Part shown: positions 7,828-14,810 of the stretch, piece by piece
Numbering within the stretch: the stretch's first letter is position 1
Layout: each line of letters begins with the position of its first letter
Source of the DNA: Bacteroidales bacterium
GTDB taxonomy: Bacteria; Bacteroidota; Bacteroidia; Bacteroidales; F082
NCBI GenBank assembly: GCA_017428285.1
Contig: JAFRRE010000102.1
Location: 1 to 28,115 of the forward strand
Reading direction: 5' to 3'
DNA: 28,115 bases
The notes under the pieces: model-generated
Databases searched by the model: none
Told to the model about the DNA's origin: nothing
What the model saw: the letters and a program-made list of their open reading frames with translations, nothing else
Position numbers and translations under genes: made by a program

Positions 7828-9024
7828 TCATTGGCGTTGTCCGTACCATTTCTTAGCCTCGTCGAGAAGCATCTCATCGGTAGGCTCCACTAAGGCCGAA
7901 CGCATCTTGGTGGCGATGCTGTCGGTCGTGGTCTTGAACTCGTCCAAAAGCAGGCGGTCGAAGTCGGCCTGACGGCTTCTCACTATGCCTTCGCGTTCCT
8001 GTTGCAAGGTCTGCAAGGCTCTGTCCTTGTATTCATCCAAAGCCAGATATTGTATCAGGCCTTCCACCATCTTCAGGCTGTCTTCCGACCAGTCGAACTT
8101 GAGGCCTTCGCCAAGTGACTTCATTTCATATTTCTCGCAAAGTTCGGGCAGTTGTCCCTGTATCTTCTCCACCTCGCGGCCAAAGTCGACGGCCAGTCGC
8201 TCGGCACGTTCCTTCTCCACGTTGGCTTTGATTTTCGGCACATAGATAACAGCCAAGCCCGCCAAGATGGCGAGCACGACAGCAACGATAATCAGTTTCA
8301 CGAAGGAATGACCCTTGGTGATGGCTGAACGCACGTCGCTGATGTTGTCGAAACGCTGTTCCCTCGAGAACTGGGTGCAATGAGTGGCCACTGCGCTAAA
8401 CTGCTTGGAGATGTTGCGTTCGCCGATAAACTCCATGATCTTCCCCAAGGAATAGATATCGGCACGTGAATCGAAATCCTCACCTTTAATGATTTCGGGC
8501 GCTACGAACTCCATCTCTTTGATGAGCAGCTCGCGGTCGGCTTCCTGCTTTGTTTCAGGCACTCCGATGTCGATAAGCTTCACACGGCAGTCGCTGGCTG
8601 TCACCATGATGTTATCGGGATTGAGGTTGCAGTGGACGATGCCGTTGCGGTGGAGGTAATACAAGGCCTCGCAAACCTCAGCAAGGACGCTTTTCACCTG
8701 CTTTTCCGACAAGGTGCCCACGCGCACATGCTCGGCTAATGACTTGCCCTCGACGTACTCGAAGACGATGCAGTCGCCCATGCCTTCGATTTGGACAAAG
8801 TCCAAGGCCCTGCGGATGTACTTGTTGTCGAGTATCGAGGTGGTTTCAAACTCCTGTTTCAATGAGGCTTTGCAAGCCGCATCATCGGCACACTCTTTCT
8901 TCAAAGCCTTGACAATGACTTTTTTACCGTTGTAATTGGCGGTAAAGACGCGACTGTTTCCATAGCGGGAAGTATGGATTAGGCGGAGGTCGGTGTAGTC
9001 TTTAGAATAGTTGTTTTCTGACAT
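7828..9024 (-). CDS. Membrane-anchored Ser/Thr kinase-like protein, predicted pseudokinase
   Basis: The 398-residue protein has an N-terminal protein-kinase fold (about 13-238), one membrane helix (about 243-262) and a helical C-terminal region on the far side of the membrane. Several landmarks are kept: Lys39 in VIVKAL, a helix-C Glu in QEFETT, Asn138, Asp152 (DIG in place of DFG), APE at 175-177 and DIYSLG. The catalytic loop, however, reads HCNLNPDN at 131-138 where an active kinase has HRDLKPEN, so both the catalytic Asp and the loop Lys are Asn. The glycine-rich loop is also missing (SRYGNSRVF). It probably cannot phosphorylate and may sense or scaffold. It is first in the run leading to porW, with a promoter box at 9090-9097. 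Confidence 0.85.
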   Translation of the reverse strand: MSENNYSKDYTDLRLIHTSRYGNSRVFTANYNGKKVIVKALKKECADDAACKASLKQEFETTSILDNKYIRRALDFVQIEGMGDCIVFEYVEGKSLAEHVRVGTLSEKQVKSVLAEVCEALYYLHRNGIVHCNLNPDNIMVTASDCRVKLIDIGVPETKQEADRELLIKEMEFVAPEIIKGEDFDSRADIYSLGKIMEFIGERNISKQFSAVATHCTQFSREQRFDNISDVRSAITKGHSFVKLIIVAVVLAILAGLAVIYVPKIKANVEKERAERLAVDFGREVEKIQGQLPELCEKYEMKSLGEGLKFDWSEDSLKMVEGLIQYLALDEYKDRALQTLQQEREGIVRSRQADFDRLLLDEFKTTTDSIATKMRSALVEPTDEMLLDEAKKWYGQRQ

Positions 9025-9089
9025 TCTTCACAATGTATTTATCCATAAAAAGCCCTGCAATAGGCAGAACCCGTCATGCGATTTGGGCG

Positions 9090-9123
9090 CAAAGATAACG
9101 TATTTTTCCGAACCTTCGGCAAA
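9090..9123 (-). promoter_or_regulatory. Promoter of the pseudokinase-porW operon
   Basis: On the minus strand TATCTTTG (9097 to 9090) matches the -7 consensus, with TTTG at 9123-9120 about 22 bases upstream. It predicts a leader of roughly 60 bases before the ATG at 9024. Confidence 0.65.
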
Positions 9124-9166
9124 ACTTATTCGGAAACTATAAAATTGGGAGAAAACAACTTGAAAA

Positions 9167-9781
9167 TTACTCTGTTTCGTTGAGCAATTTCGTCATGGTG
9201 ATGTCGTTGTTAATCAGGTAGACATCAACCTCGTCAAGTTGGCCGAACATCTTCAAGTTCTTATACACAGTCTTGATTTCCGATTTGGAAACCTTGTGCA
9301 GCATGTTTGTCCAAAAGACAAGCACCGTATAGTTTTTCTCCTCTTTGATTTCTGGAAAAATGGCCTGCATTTCGCTTAACTTGACCGTATAGCCATCCAA
9401 GGGTACGGAAGTAGTTGGCGGAAACTCATCGAATTGATGGTTATAATTCCAACTCAGGTTGAAACATAAAGTGGGAGGGCAGTAACAATTGATGTGGAAG
9501 GAGATGAGTTCGTCGCCATGGAAATACATGATTTTCAGGGGCTGGTAAAGGTTTTTCATCTGCATGGAATCCGCGCCGAGTTCGCTCACTTGCATGAATT
9601 GTTTTTCGTTGCAAATCAAAGGTATAAATTCAAAATCCTTGGACAGTTTCTTGTAGAATTTCCCACATTGCTCCGCATTATAGCCGTTGATTTCGCGGAA
9701 GCCGAAGAGCATGGGGGCGAGGGTGTTGCAGCCTGAAAGGAGAAACAACCCAACAATCAAATTGAGTAACCATCTTTTCAT
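9167..9781 (-). CDS. Hypothetical lipoprotein
   Basis: This 204-residue protein begins MKRWLLNLIVGLFLLSGC, a lipoprotein signal with the lipidated Cys at residue 18. The body has no motif I recognise. It contains NCYCPPTLCFNLSWNYN near residues 98-114 and alternates predicted strands and helices. A stretch containing NYTVLVFWTNMLHKVSKSE near residue 150 recalls a thioredoxin-like strand-helix pattern, but there is no CxxC. Its ATG lies only five bases past the KilA-N gene stop, so the two are probably cotranscribed, an odd pairing for a DNA-binding protein and an envelope lipoprotein. Function unknown. Confidence 0.75.
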   Translation of the reverse strand: MKRWLLNLIVGLFLLSGCNTLAPMLFGFREINGYNAEQCGKFYKKLSKDFEFIPLICNEKQFMQVSELGADSMQMKNLYQPLKIMYFHGDELISFHINCYCPPTLCFNLSWNYNHQFDEFPPTTSVPLDGYTVKLSEMQAIFPEIKEEKNYTVLVFWTNMLHKVSKSEIKTVYKNLKMFGQLDEVDVYLINNDITMTKLLNETE

Positions 9782-9786
9782 AACAA

Positions 9787-10599
9787 TTACCTCAACAGAT
9801 TCCTGTTTTCCACTTCCTCCAAAATACTCATCTGCTGAATGGCAATTTTATTCAATTCCAACAAACGTTCTGATTGAGACATTCCCTTATTGATAAATAC
9901 CGCATTAAGGTTTTCCATGTTCGACAAGCAAATCAATTGATTGATAGAAGCATAATCCCTAATGTTACCTTTCAAATCAGGATTCAACTCCCTCCATTCT
10001 TTTGCTGTCATTCCAAACAAAGCCATGTTCAAAACATCCGCCTCATTAGCATAAATTATAGATGTCTGCTGCGGAGTCAATTCTGCAGGCACCAAATTGT
10101 GTTTTATTGCATCCGTATGGATATGATAGTTGATTTTCGAAAGTTCGCGCTTTGCCGACCATCCAAGTTGTTTTTGTTCCTCCTCTTTAAGTCGCTGGAA
10201 CTCTCGCAGTAGATAAAGTTTGAATTGGGGTGAAACCCATGAAGCAAACTCAAATGCCAAATCCTTATGGGCGTATGTGCCCCCATACCGACCTGCTTTT
10301 GCAATGATTCCGATGGCATTGGTTTTCTCAATCCACTGCTTGACGGAAAGAATGAATCGATTCAACCCTGCCATGTTCTTAATTCCCTCGAATTCGGGGG
10401 AATTAAAATTGGGATTATACATTTCCTCCCAAATGCCGAGAAACTCAATCGTGTTTTTGTTTCTGAGCCATTTCTCAATCAAAGCTAAACCGTTTTCAAT
10501 AGGCTTCACCATATCCGTAAGTGAGATATAGTCACGTTCTTCAATGCTCACGACAGTTATTTCGGTGTCTTGTACGATAATCCTTGCCATGTTGTTCAT
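9787..10599 (-). CDS. KilA-N domain protein
   Basis: This 270-residue protein has a KilA-N DNA-binding domain at about residues 1-125. Landmarks are YISLTDMVKP, the helix NGLALIEKWLRNKNTIEFLG and the characteristic GRYGGTYAHKDLAFEFASWV. KilA-N proteins are typical of phages, plasmids and genomic islands. The C-terminal half (ELTPQQTSIIYANEADVLNM and onward) is a conserved companion region with unknown role. I chose the ATG at 10599. An ATG at 10644 exists, but it lies upstream of a clear TATATTTG promoter box at 10620-10613 and would not be on the transcript; an ATG at 10590 is the other candidate. It is followed by a lipoprotein gene five bases later and may be a remnant of an integrated element. 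Confidence 0.85.
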   Translation of the reverse strand: MNNMARIIVQDTEITVVSIEERDYISLTDMVKPIENGLALIEKWLRNKNTIEFLGIWEEMYNPNFNSPEFEGIKNMAGLNRFILSVKQWIEKTNAIGIIAKAGRYGGTYAHKDLAFEFASWVSPQFKLYLLREFQRLKEEEQKQLGWSAKRELSKINYHIHTDAIKHNLVPAELTPQQTSIIYANEADVLNMALFGMTAKEWRELNPDLKGNIRDYASINQLICLSNMENLNAVFINKGMSQSERLLELNKIAIQQMSILEEVENRNLLR

Positions 10600-10612
10600 T
10601 TTATTGAGGTTG

Positions 10613-10641
10613 CAAATATAACAAAAACAAGCGAACAGCAA
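10613..10641 (-). promoter_or_regulatory. Promoter of the KilA-N gene
   Basis: On the minus strand TATATTTG (10620 to 10613) is a perfect -7 box, with TTG at 10641-10639 18 bases upstream. It leaves a very short leader before the ATG at 10599, which fixes the start downstream of 10613. Confidence 0.65.
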
Positions 10642-10657
10642 CATCTTCTACTGGAAA

Positions 10658-10873
10658 TCAATCAGTTTTTTCATCCTCGCGATATTCCAGAATATCCCCC
10701 GGCGTGCATTGCAGCTCGCGGCAGATGGCGTCTAAGGTGTTGAGGCGGATGGCCTTGGCCTTGCCCGTCTTGAGGATGGAGAGGTTGGCTTGGGTGAGGC
10801 CGATGCGCTCGGCCAGCTCGTTGGAGCGCATCTTGCGTTTCGCCAACATTACATCAAGATTCAAGATTATCAT
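10658..10873 (-). CDS. XRE/Cro-type small transcription regulator (YozG-like)
   Basis: This 71-residue protein is a single helix-turn-helix domain. Residues 9-60 hold MLAKRKMRSNELAERIG, LTQANLSILKTGKAKAIR and LNTLDAICRELQCTPGDIL, which correspond to the usual helices of Cro/C1 repressors. The charged tail YREDEKTD closes it. The size and the CTPGDIL ending match the YozG-like regulators that are regularly encoded next to DUF2975 membrane proteins, as here. The start is ATG 10873; a longer open frame from 11077 reads through a repeat and the neighbouring gene and is not credible. It probably controls its own operon, with the membrane partner as modulator; that role is inferred from the gene pairing. 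Confidence 0.9.
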   Translation of the reverse strand: MIILNLDVMLAKRKMRSNELAERIGLTQANLSILKTGKAKAIRLNTLDAICRELQCTPGDILEYREDEKTD

Positions 10874-10889
10874 AAGCGAATCAATTTTT

Positions 10890-10960
10890 GACTCGGGACT
10901 GCGGGACACGAGACACGAGACTTTTTTCGTCCCGCGTCTCGCGTCTCGAAGTCTCGTGTC
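10890..10960. repeat. GC-rich inverted and tandem repeat between the DUF2975 and XRE genes
   Basis: The left half contains GACACGAGACACGAGAC (10905-10921) and the right half contains GTCTCGCGTCTCG and GTCTCGTGTC. They face each other across a T6 tract. The right arm reaches the stop codon of the DUF2975 gene. It can form a strong hairpin between two genes of one operon and may damp expression of the regulator. Confidence 0.7.
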
Positions 10961-11441
10961 AGATAGTAAGGTTATTCTCTTCCACCGCATCGGCGGCCAC
11001 TTTGTACATGAAGGCGAAGAAGAGCAGAAGGAATGGTATGACAAAAACAGAATGTCCTGCCGTAAACGAAAATCCATGATTATAATAAACCGGATGCATA
11101 GCCCAACTCAAACGATGAACAAAATAAGAAAACACCAGCCAGAAAAACACTTTCACGTTCTTTTGAGGAAAGATGATTTCTTCACGTGAACTAATCAAAA
11201 AATTCAATGCTGCTAGAACACAAAGACCAATTGTTGCAATTGTACTGAGGATGTCAACAACAAGCAGCACAGCCTTTGCTGATGTATTCTCTTGTGACCA
11301 ATCAATTGCTTTGTCTACGCCCCCTTTCCCTGTCAAAAGGCCAACGAACATAAACACTTCAAACAGTGTCCAAGCAATACAAAACAACAACGCTACATAA
11401 CAGCAAATGCGGATACCTTTCCAAGTTTTTTGTTTTGTCAT
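10959..11441 (-). CDS. DUF2975 family membrane protein
   Basis: The 160-residue protein shows four hydrophobic segments, at about residues 12-35, 56-82, 94-110 and 127-150, with the family's arrangement. The charged loop SSREEIIFPQKNVKVFFWL sits between the second and third. DUF2975 proteins are small integral membrane proteins of unknown biochemical role that are usually encoded directly upstream of a YozG-like XRE regulator. That arrangement is present here, with an 85-base repeat-filled gap. The family habit suggests a membrane sensor or anti-regulator for the XRE protein, but this is inference. The ATG at 11441 fits the topology, and no better start is visible. Confidence 0.85.
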   Translation of the reverse strand: MTKQKTWKGIRICCYVALLFCIAWTLFEVFMFVGLLTGKGGVDKAIDWSQENTSAKAVLLVVDILSTIATIGLCVLAALNFLISSREEIIFPQKNVKVFFWLVFSYFVHRLSWAMHPVYYNHGFSFTAGHSVFVIPFLLLFFAFMYKVAADAVEENNLTI

Positions 11442-11493
11442 ATTCTATTATTTGGATTGCAAAAAAACAGAATAATTCAATACTATCATTCAA

Positions 11494-12084
11494 TTAATGA
11501 GAAATTTCATAATCTACCGCCACCGCCACATACCTTCCCGACTCTTCATCATAATATGCTGCATAGATGCCTTGGTTGATAACGATGATGTCGTTTTCCA
11601 ACATAATGGGTTTACCGATAGCAAGATAACCATCGGACGTAAAGCCATTATCATCCGTTGTTGGGATAATGACCATTTTACCATCCTCAAAATAACCTCT
11701 TGCATTTTCACTTGGGTCAATGGTGTCGTTTTTTGTGCCTGCACAAATTCCAGGGTGGTCGTTATCACAATCTCCATTGAACTTTGTCCAACGCCACACC
11801 AAACTATATGAAGAGCCTTGAGCTTTTCCAGTAAACCCGCAGTCGTTTATCACCATTTCGCAGGCATAGGTGTAGTCCTTGATGGACTGGTTCTCGAAAA
11901 AGGCCTTGCCATCCTCCCAGCTCATAGTTTCGGCCATTTCAGCCAAAGTGTAATCTCTTGACTCAGTAGATTGCTGAATTGTTGTTGTTTCCTCTTGCGC
12001 CGTTTTTTCCTTGTTACAAGCAATGATGGCCACAGCGACCACTACGAGAGCCGTGGCTCCCAATGCGATTTTGAATTTGTTCAT
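11494..12084 (-). CDS. Hypothetical lipoprotein, last gene of the secretion operon
   Basis: This 196-residue protein starts MNKFKIALGATALVVVAVAI and has a lipobox ending IIAC, with the lipid Cys at residue 23. A Glu/Thr/Gln-rich linker and a globular part follow. The motif MSWEDGKAFFENQSIKDYTY near 50-70 loosely resembles SMEDARWHLEAVLNYTYGDA in the 13703-14770 lipoprotein, so the two may be related. The start at 12084 has a good Shine-Dalgarno-like GGAAAGGAC before it. An ATG at 12141, overlapping the previous stop, would add 19 residues and spoil the signal peptide. No catalytic motif is recognised. Cys residues near 75-110 (CEMVINDCG, GDCDNDHPGICAG) could form disulfides. Function unknown. 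Confidence 0.8.
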   Translation of the reverse strand: MNKFKIALGATALVVVAVAIIACNKEKTAQEETTTIQQSTESRDYTLAEMAETMSWEDGKAFFENQSIKDYTYACEMVINDCGFTGKAQGSSYSLVWRWTKFNGDCDNDHPGICAGTKNDTIDPSENARGYFEDGKMVIIPTTDDNGFTSDGYLAIGKPIMLENDIIVINQGIYAAYYDEESGRYVAVAVDYEISH

Positions 12085-12140
12085 AATTTTGTCCTTTCCT
12101 ATTTGATTTAGTAATAAAGTATTAAGTAATTCATTTTTCA

Positions 12141-13703
12141 TTATTTGTCTACAACAAGACGTAAAATCTGTGTCAGATCTTTGACATCCGTAATTCTCAG
12201 CAAATAAACCCCTTCGGTCAAAGATTCCACACTCGCTTCATTGCCTCGAAAACTCATCACGCACTGCCCCAAGGTATTGTAAATCTTCGTTTCCTTGGCT
12301 TCCACCCCACCTATTCTGAGAAGCCCTTTGGTCGGATTAGGATAAACGAAAGCCATATTCTCCTCTTGGATTTCGCCCACACCAACATTACCATCGGCAT
12401 TAATCTTCATGATAAAGACATCTTGACTTCGTTCTGGATTATGGTCATACACATTGCCAATGATTAAGTAACCTCCATCCGAAGTGGCTATGGTTTGGAA
12501 GGCAGAATATACATTTCCATCTTTCAGGAAACATTTCTGCCACAAAACATTCAAGTCTTTATCAGCTTTTGTAACCACAAGATGAGTTCCATTGCTTCCG
12601 TATGGCCATGATGAGCCAAAAATGATGTTTTGCATGGAACACTGGTAAACCATTCCCTCATCATTGACATCAATAGATTTATAGAAAGATGGCACCTCGA
12701 CCGTGTCGTTAAGATGACCTATGATGCTATATTGAGGTTGTGTATGAAAGTCCGCATCCGTCTTTGCCATGACAGAAGATTGGTCGTGCACTGCTGTAGT
12801 TCCAGTCAAAGCAAGCTCATACAAACGGGATGAAATGTAATATCCTCCATCGAGAGAAGGTAGCATCATACTATTATAAAGAGATAGATGTCCGTCATAG
12901 ATATTACCATGCCCATCATCTTCATACCAATTGGAAACATCGCAGATTCTATTCAACTGCAAATTACTATCATACACTATTGCACATGTATTGACATGTG
13001 TACCCGGAATCTGTCGTTTGTGGAGAAATACGCCAAACCCATCTGGATTATCATGGACATGAAATAAATTTGCAACATAAAAGACCAATGAATCCTCCAT
13101 TCTCTCAACCTGCGTCACCAAGCCTTCATTTGAGATCTTGCACAACTTTATTTCTTTTTTAGTTGGCGTCCCCTGATAGCATAATAGTGCGAAATAGCCA
13201 TCAATTGTCTGCAAAAACCTAAAGTCATCTAACCAACAACCAGCACTATCGGAAGTGGGCAATGGAGCCAATGAACGGTTGAGCTCGTTCAATTCATCAT
13301 CAAGGCAAAGTGTTAATAGTAAGGCATTATCATCAGGCAGAGTACGAACTCCCAAACCCACCAAACAGGCATTATCATCAGAACACGGGAAAAGGCTACA
13401 CAAATTGATTGTAGTATCTGTTGCCGACAAATACTTTTCATTGAGCAGCACCCCTTCTTTCGACATTCTAACTACTTTGCTCTCCATCATTGAAGAAGAC
13501 TGGTCTCGGAGTGAAAACAAGAAGCCATTATCTGTTTCAAGCACATCTCCTACCCTCCATGTTTTCCCCGTAGGATCTTTAATCTCAGAATAAAACCCGT
13601 TAACCTGAGAAAAAGCAAAAAGGCTGGGGAAAACGAGGAAAAATAGCAGCAGCGTTTTCTTACTAAAACCAATCAAATATTGTTCTATCATATAAGACTT
13701 CAC
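12141..13703 (-). CDS. Secreted beta-propeller-like protein with T9SS sorting domain
   Basis: This 520-residue protein has an N-terminal signal peptide (KKTLLLFFLVFPSLFAFSQ, cut near residue 33). The body has repeated blades such as TIATSDGGYLIIGNVYD and VTKADKDLNVLWQKC, a pattern seen in Bacteroidota propeller proteins. The last 68 residues (453-520) form a type A T9SS C-terminal domain: YPNPTKG, then KIYNTLGQ, then LTEGVYLLRI and a final LRLVVDK. It should therefore cross the outer membrane through the T9SS and be surface-attached or released. The GTG start at 13703 overlaps the preceding stop (TAGTG); ATG 13691 is an alternative. No enzymatic residues are recognised. Confidence 0.87.
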   Translation of the reverse strand: MKSYMIEQYLIGFSKKTLLLFFLVFPSLFAFSQVNGFYSEIKDPTGKTWRVGDVLETDNGFLFSLRDQSSSMMESKVVRMSKEGVLLNEKYLSATDTTINLCSLFPCSDDNACLVGLGVRTLPDDNALLLTLCLDDELNELNRSLAPLPTSDSAGCWLDDFRFLQTIDGYFALLCYQGTPTKKEIKLCKISNEGLVTQVERMEDSLVFYVANLFHVHDNPDGFGVFLHKRQIPGTHVNTCAIVYDSNLQLNRICDVSNWYEDDGHGNIYDGHLSLYNSMMLPSLDGGYYISSRLYELALTGTTAVHDQSSVMAKTDADFHTQPQYSIIGHLNDTVEVPSFYKSIDVNDEGMVYQCSMQNIIFGSSWPYGSNGTHLVVTKADKDLNVLWQKCFLKDGNVYSAFQTIATSDGGYLIIGNVYDHNPERSQDVFIMKINADGNVGVGEIQEENMAFVYPNPTKGLLRIGGVEAKETKIYNTLGQCVMSFRGNEASVESLTEGVYLLRITDVKDLTQILRLVVDK

Positions 13704-14770
13704 TAATTATCATTTCCTGCATTATTGCAATTAAGTTTACCATAATTTAGAATCAACTCGTGATAGCAGTTGTCCTCTCTTAAACCAAGTCCAACAAAAT
13801 TCAAACTCTGATAATAGCCACTTATGAAGACTTTTCCGATTGGTTTATAATGATCAACTAATTCAGGACCTTTACTTAGGTAATAATTCATATCCTCTGG
13901 GCAAATACATCCGCCAGGATTAGAGGCCCAAGGCTCATGCGGATCTTCATTTCGATAATACAGTTTGTATCGACAAGGACTGTTTTCATCATAAACATAG
14001 TTATCAAAAGGGTAATACTGATAATCAGAATAATAGCTCAATATCACTGTTTCCTCATCTGTATAGTAGCCTCCACCATAATGACAATTGCATAAAGGCA
14101 TTCGAAGATTAAGCTTTCTGGTAAGTTCCAAAGGAGCTCCACTATCTGGACAATCCCCTTCATAAAGGCCACATTTCCCACCTGCTTCAATGTATCCATC
14201 TCCATTATCATAATACCATTCATCCCAATAATCTGTAGAATCAAAACACATATTGATTGTATTAGAAGAACCTCCAATGCTAAGAATGGATCGCACAGAG
14301 ACATCCCCGTCTCTGCTTTCACTTTCAAACTTTGTTTGAATAGCAAGGATACTTTTTTCAGGCAACGAACAATCCGTATAAGTCTCTTCTACACTTTCTG
14401 AAAATACATTAAAAGCTTCATTGAGTTGGGCGAGAGTTATCTCTTTGTTTTGGGTTGGCAACTTGTAATAAAACGTGTCACATTGAATGTCAGAAAACAG
14501 ATGTCCAGCATCACCGTATGTATAGTTCAGCACTGCTTCGAGGTGCCAGCGAGCATCCTCCATCGAGAGGGTCTCATCACCTTTCGATGTCGACTGCATC
14601 TTTTCTTTGAACTGTTTCAAATAGGCACTCATGTCGTCCTCTTTTGAAACTGTTACCATTTCATTGCTTTTTTGAGCAACCTTCGTTTCTTTTTCCTTTG
14701 TGCAAGCAATAATGACTGCCGCCACAATTGTGAGAGCCAAGGCTACCGATAGAATTTTAACTTTTTTCAT
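13703..14770 (-). CDS. Hypothetical lipoprotein of the secretion operon
   Basis: The 355-residue protein begins MKKVKILSVALALTIVAAVI with a lipobox IIAC (Cys23), almost the same signal design as the lipoprotein at 11494-12084. After a charged linker, residues 65-140 contain SMEDARWHLEAVLNYTYGDA, LFSDIQCDTFYYKLP and ITLAQLNEAFNVFSESVEE, a helical region I have seen only as uncharacterised in Bacteroidales lipoproteins. The C-terminal half is rich in Tyr, Cys and Asp (CLYEGDCPDSG-like segments) and probably disulfide-bonded. The ATG at 14770 is preceded by AAAGGAA; an upstream ATG at 14806 lacks a signal-compatible start. It sits between the C10 protease and a T9SS cargo protein. A role as inhibitor or anchor for one of them is possible but unproven. 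Confidence 0.8.
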   Translation of the reverse strand: MKKVKILSVALALTIVAAVIIACTKEKETKVAQKSNEMVTVSKEDDMSAYLKQFKEKMQSTSKGDETLSMEDARWHLEAVLNYTYGDAGHLFSDIQCDTFYYKLPTQNKEITLAQLNEAFNVFSESVEETYTDCSLPEKSILAIQTKFESESRDGDVSVRSILSIGGSSNTINMCFDSTDYWDEWYYDNGDGYIEAGGKCGLYEGDCPDSGAPLELTRKLNLRMPLCNCHYGGGYYTDEETVILSYYSDYQYYPFDNYVYDENSPCRYKLYYRNEDPHEPWASNPGGCICPEDMNYYLSKGPELVDHYKPIGKVFISGYYQSLNFVGLGLREDNCYHELILNYGKLNCNNAGNDN

Positions 14771-14810
14771 TTTTCCTTTCCTTTCATTATATTTGAAATT
14801 AAACATTTTA

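Noticed and set aside
10874..11077. N-terminal extension of the XRE regulator frame to 11077
   Set aside because: It would be antisense-like through the repeat and overlap the DUF2975 gene; the compact HTH protein starts at 10873.
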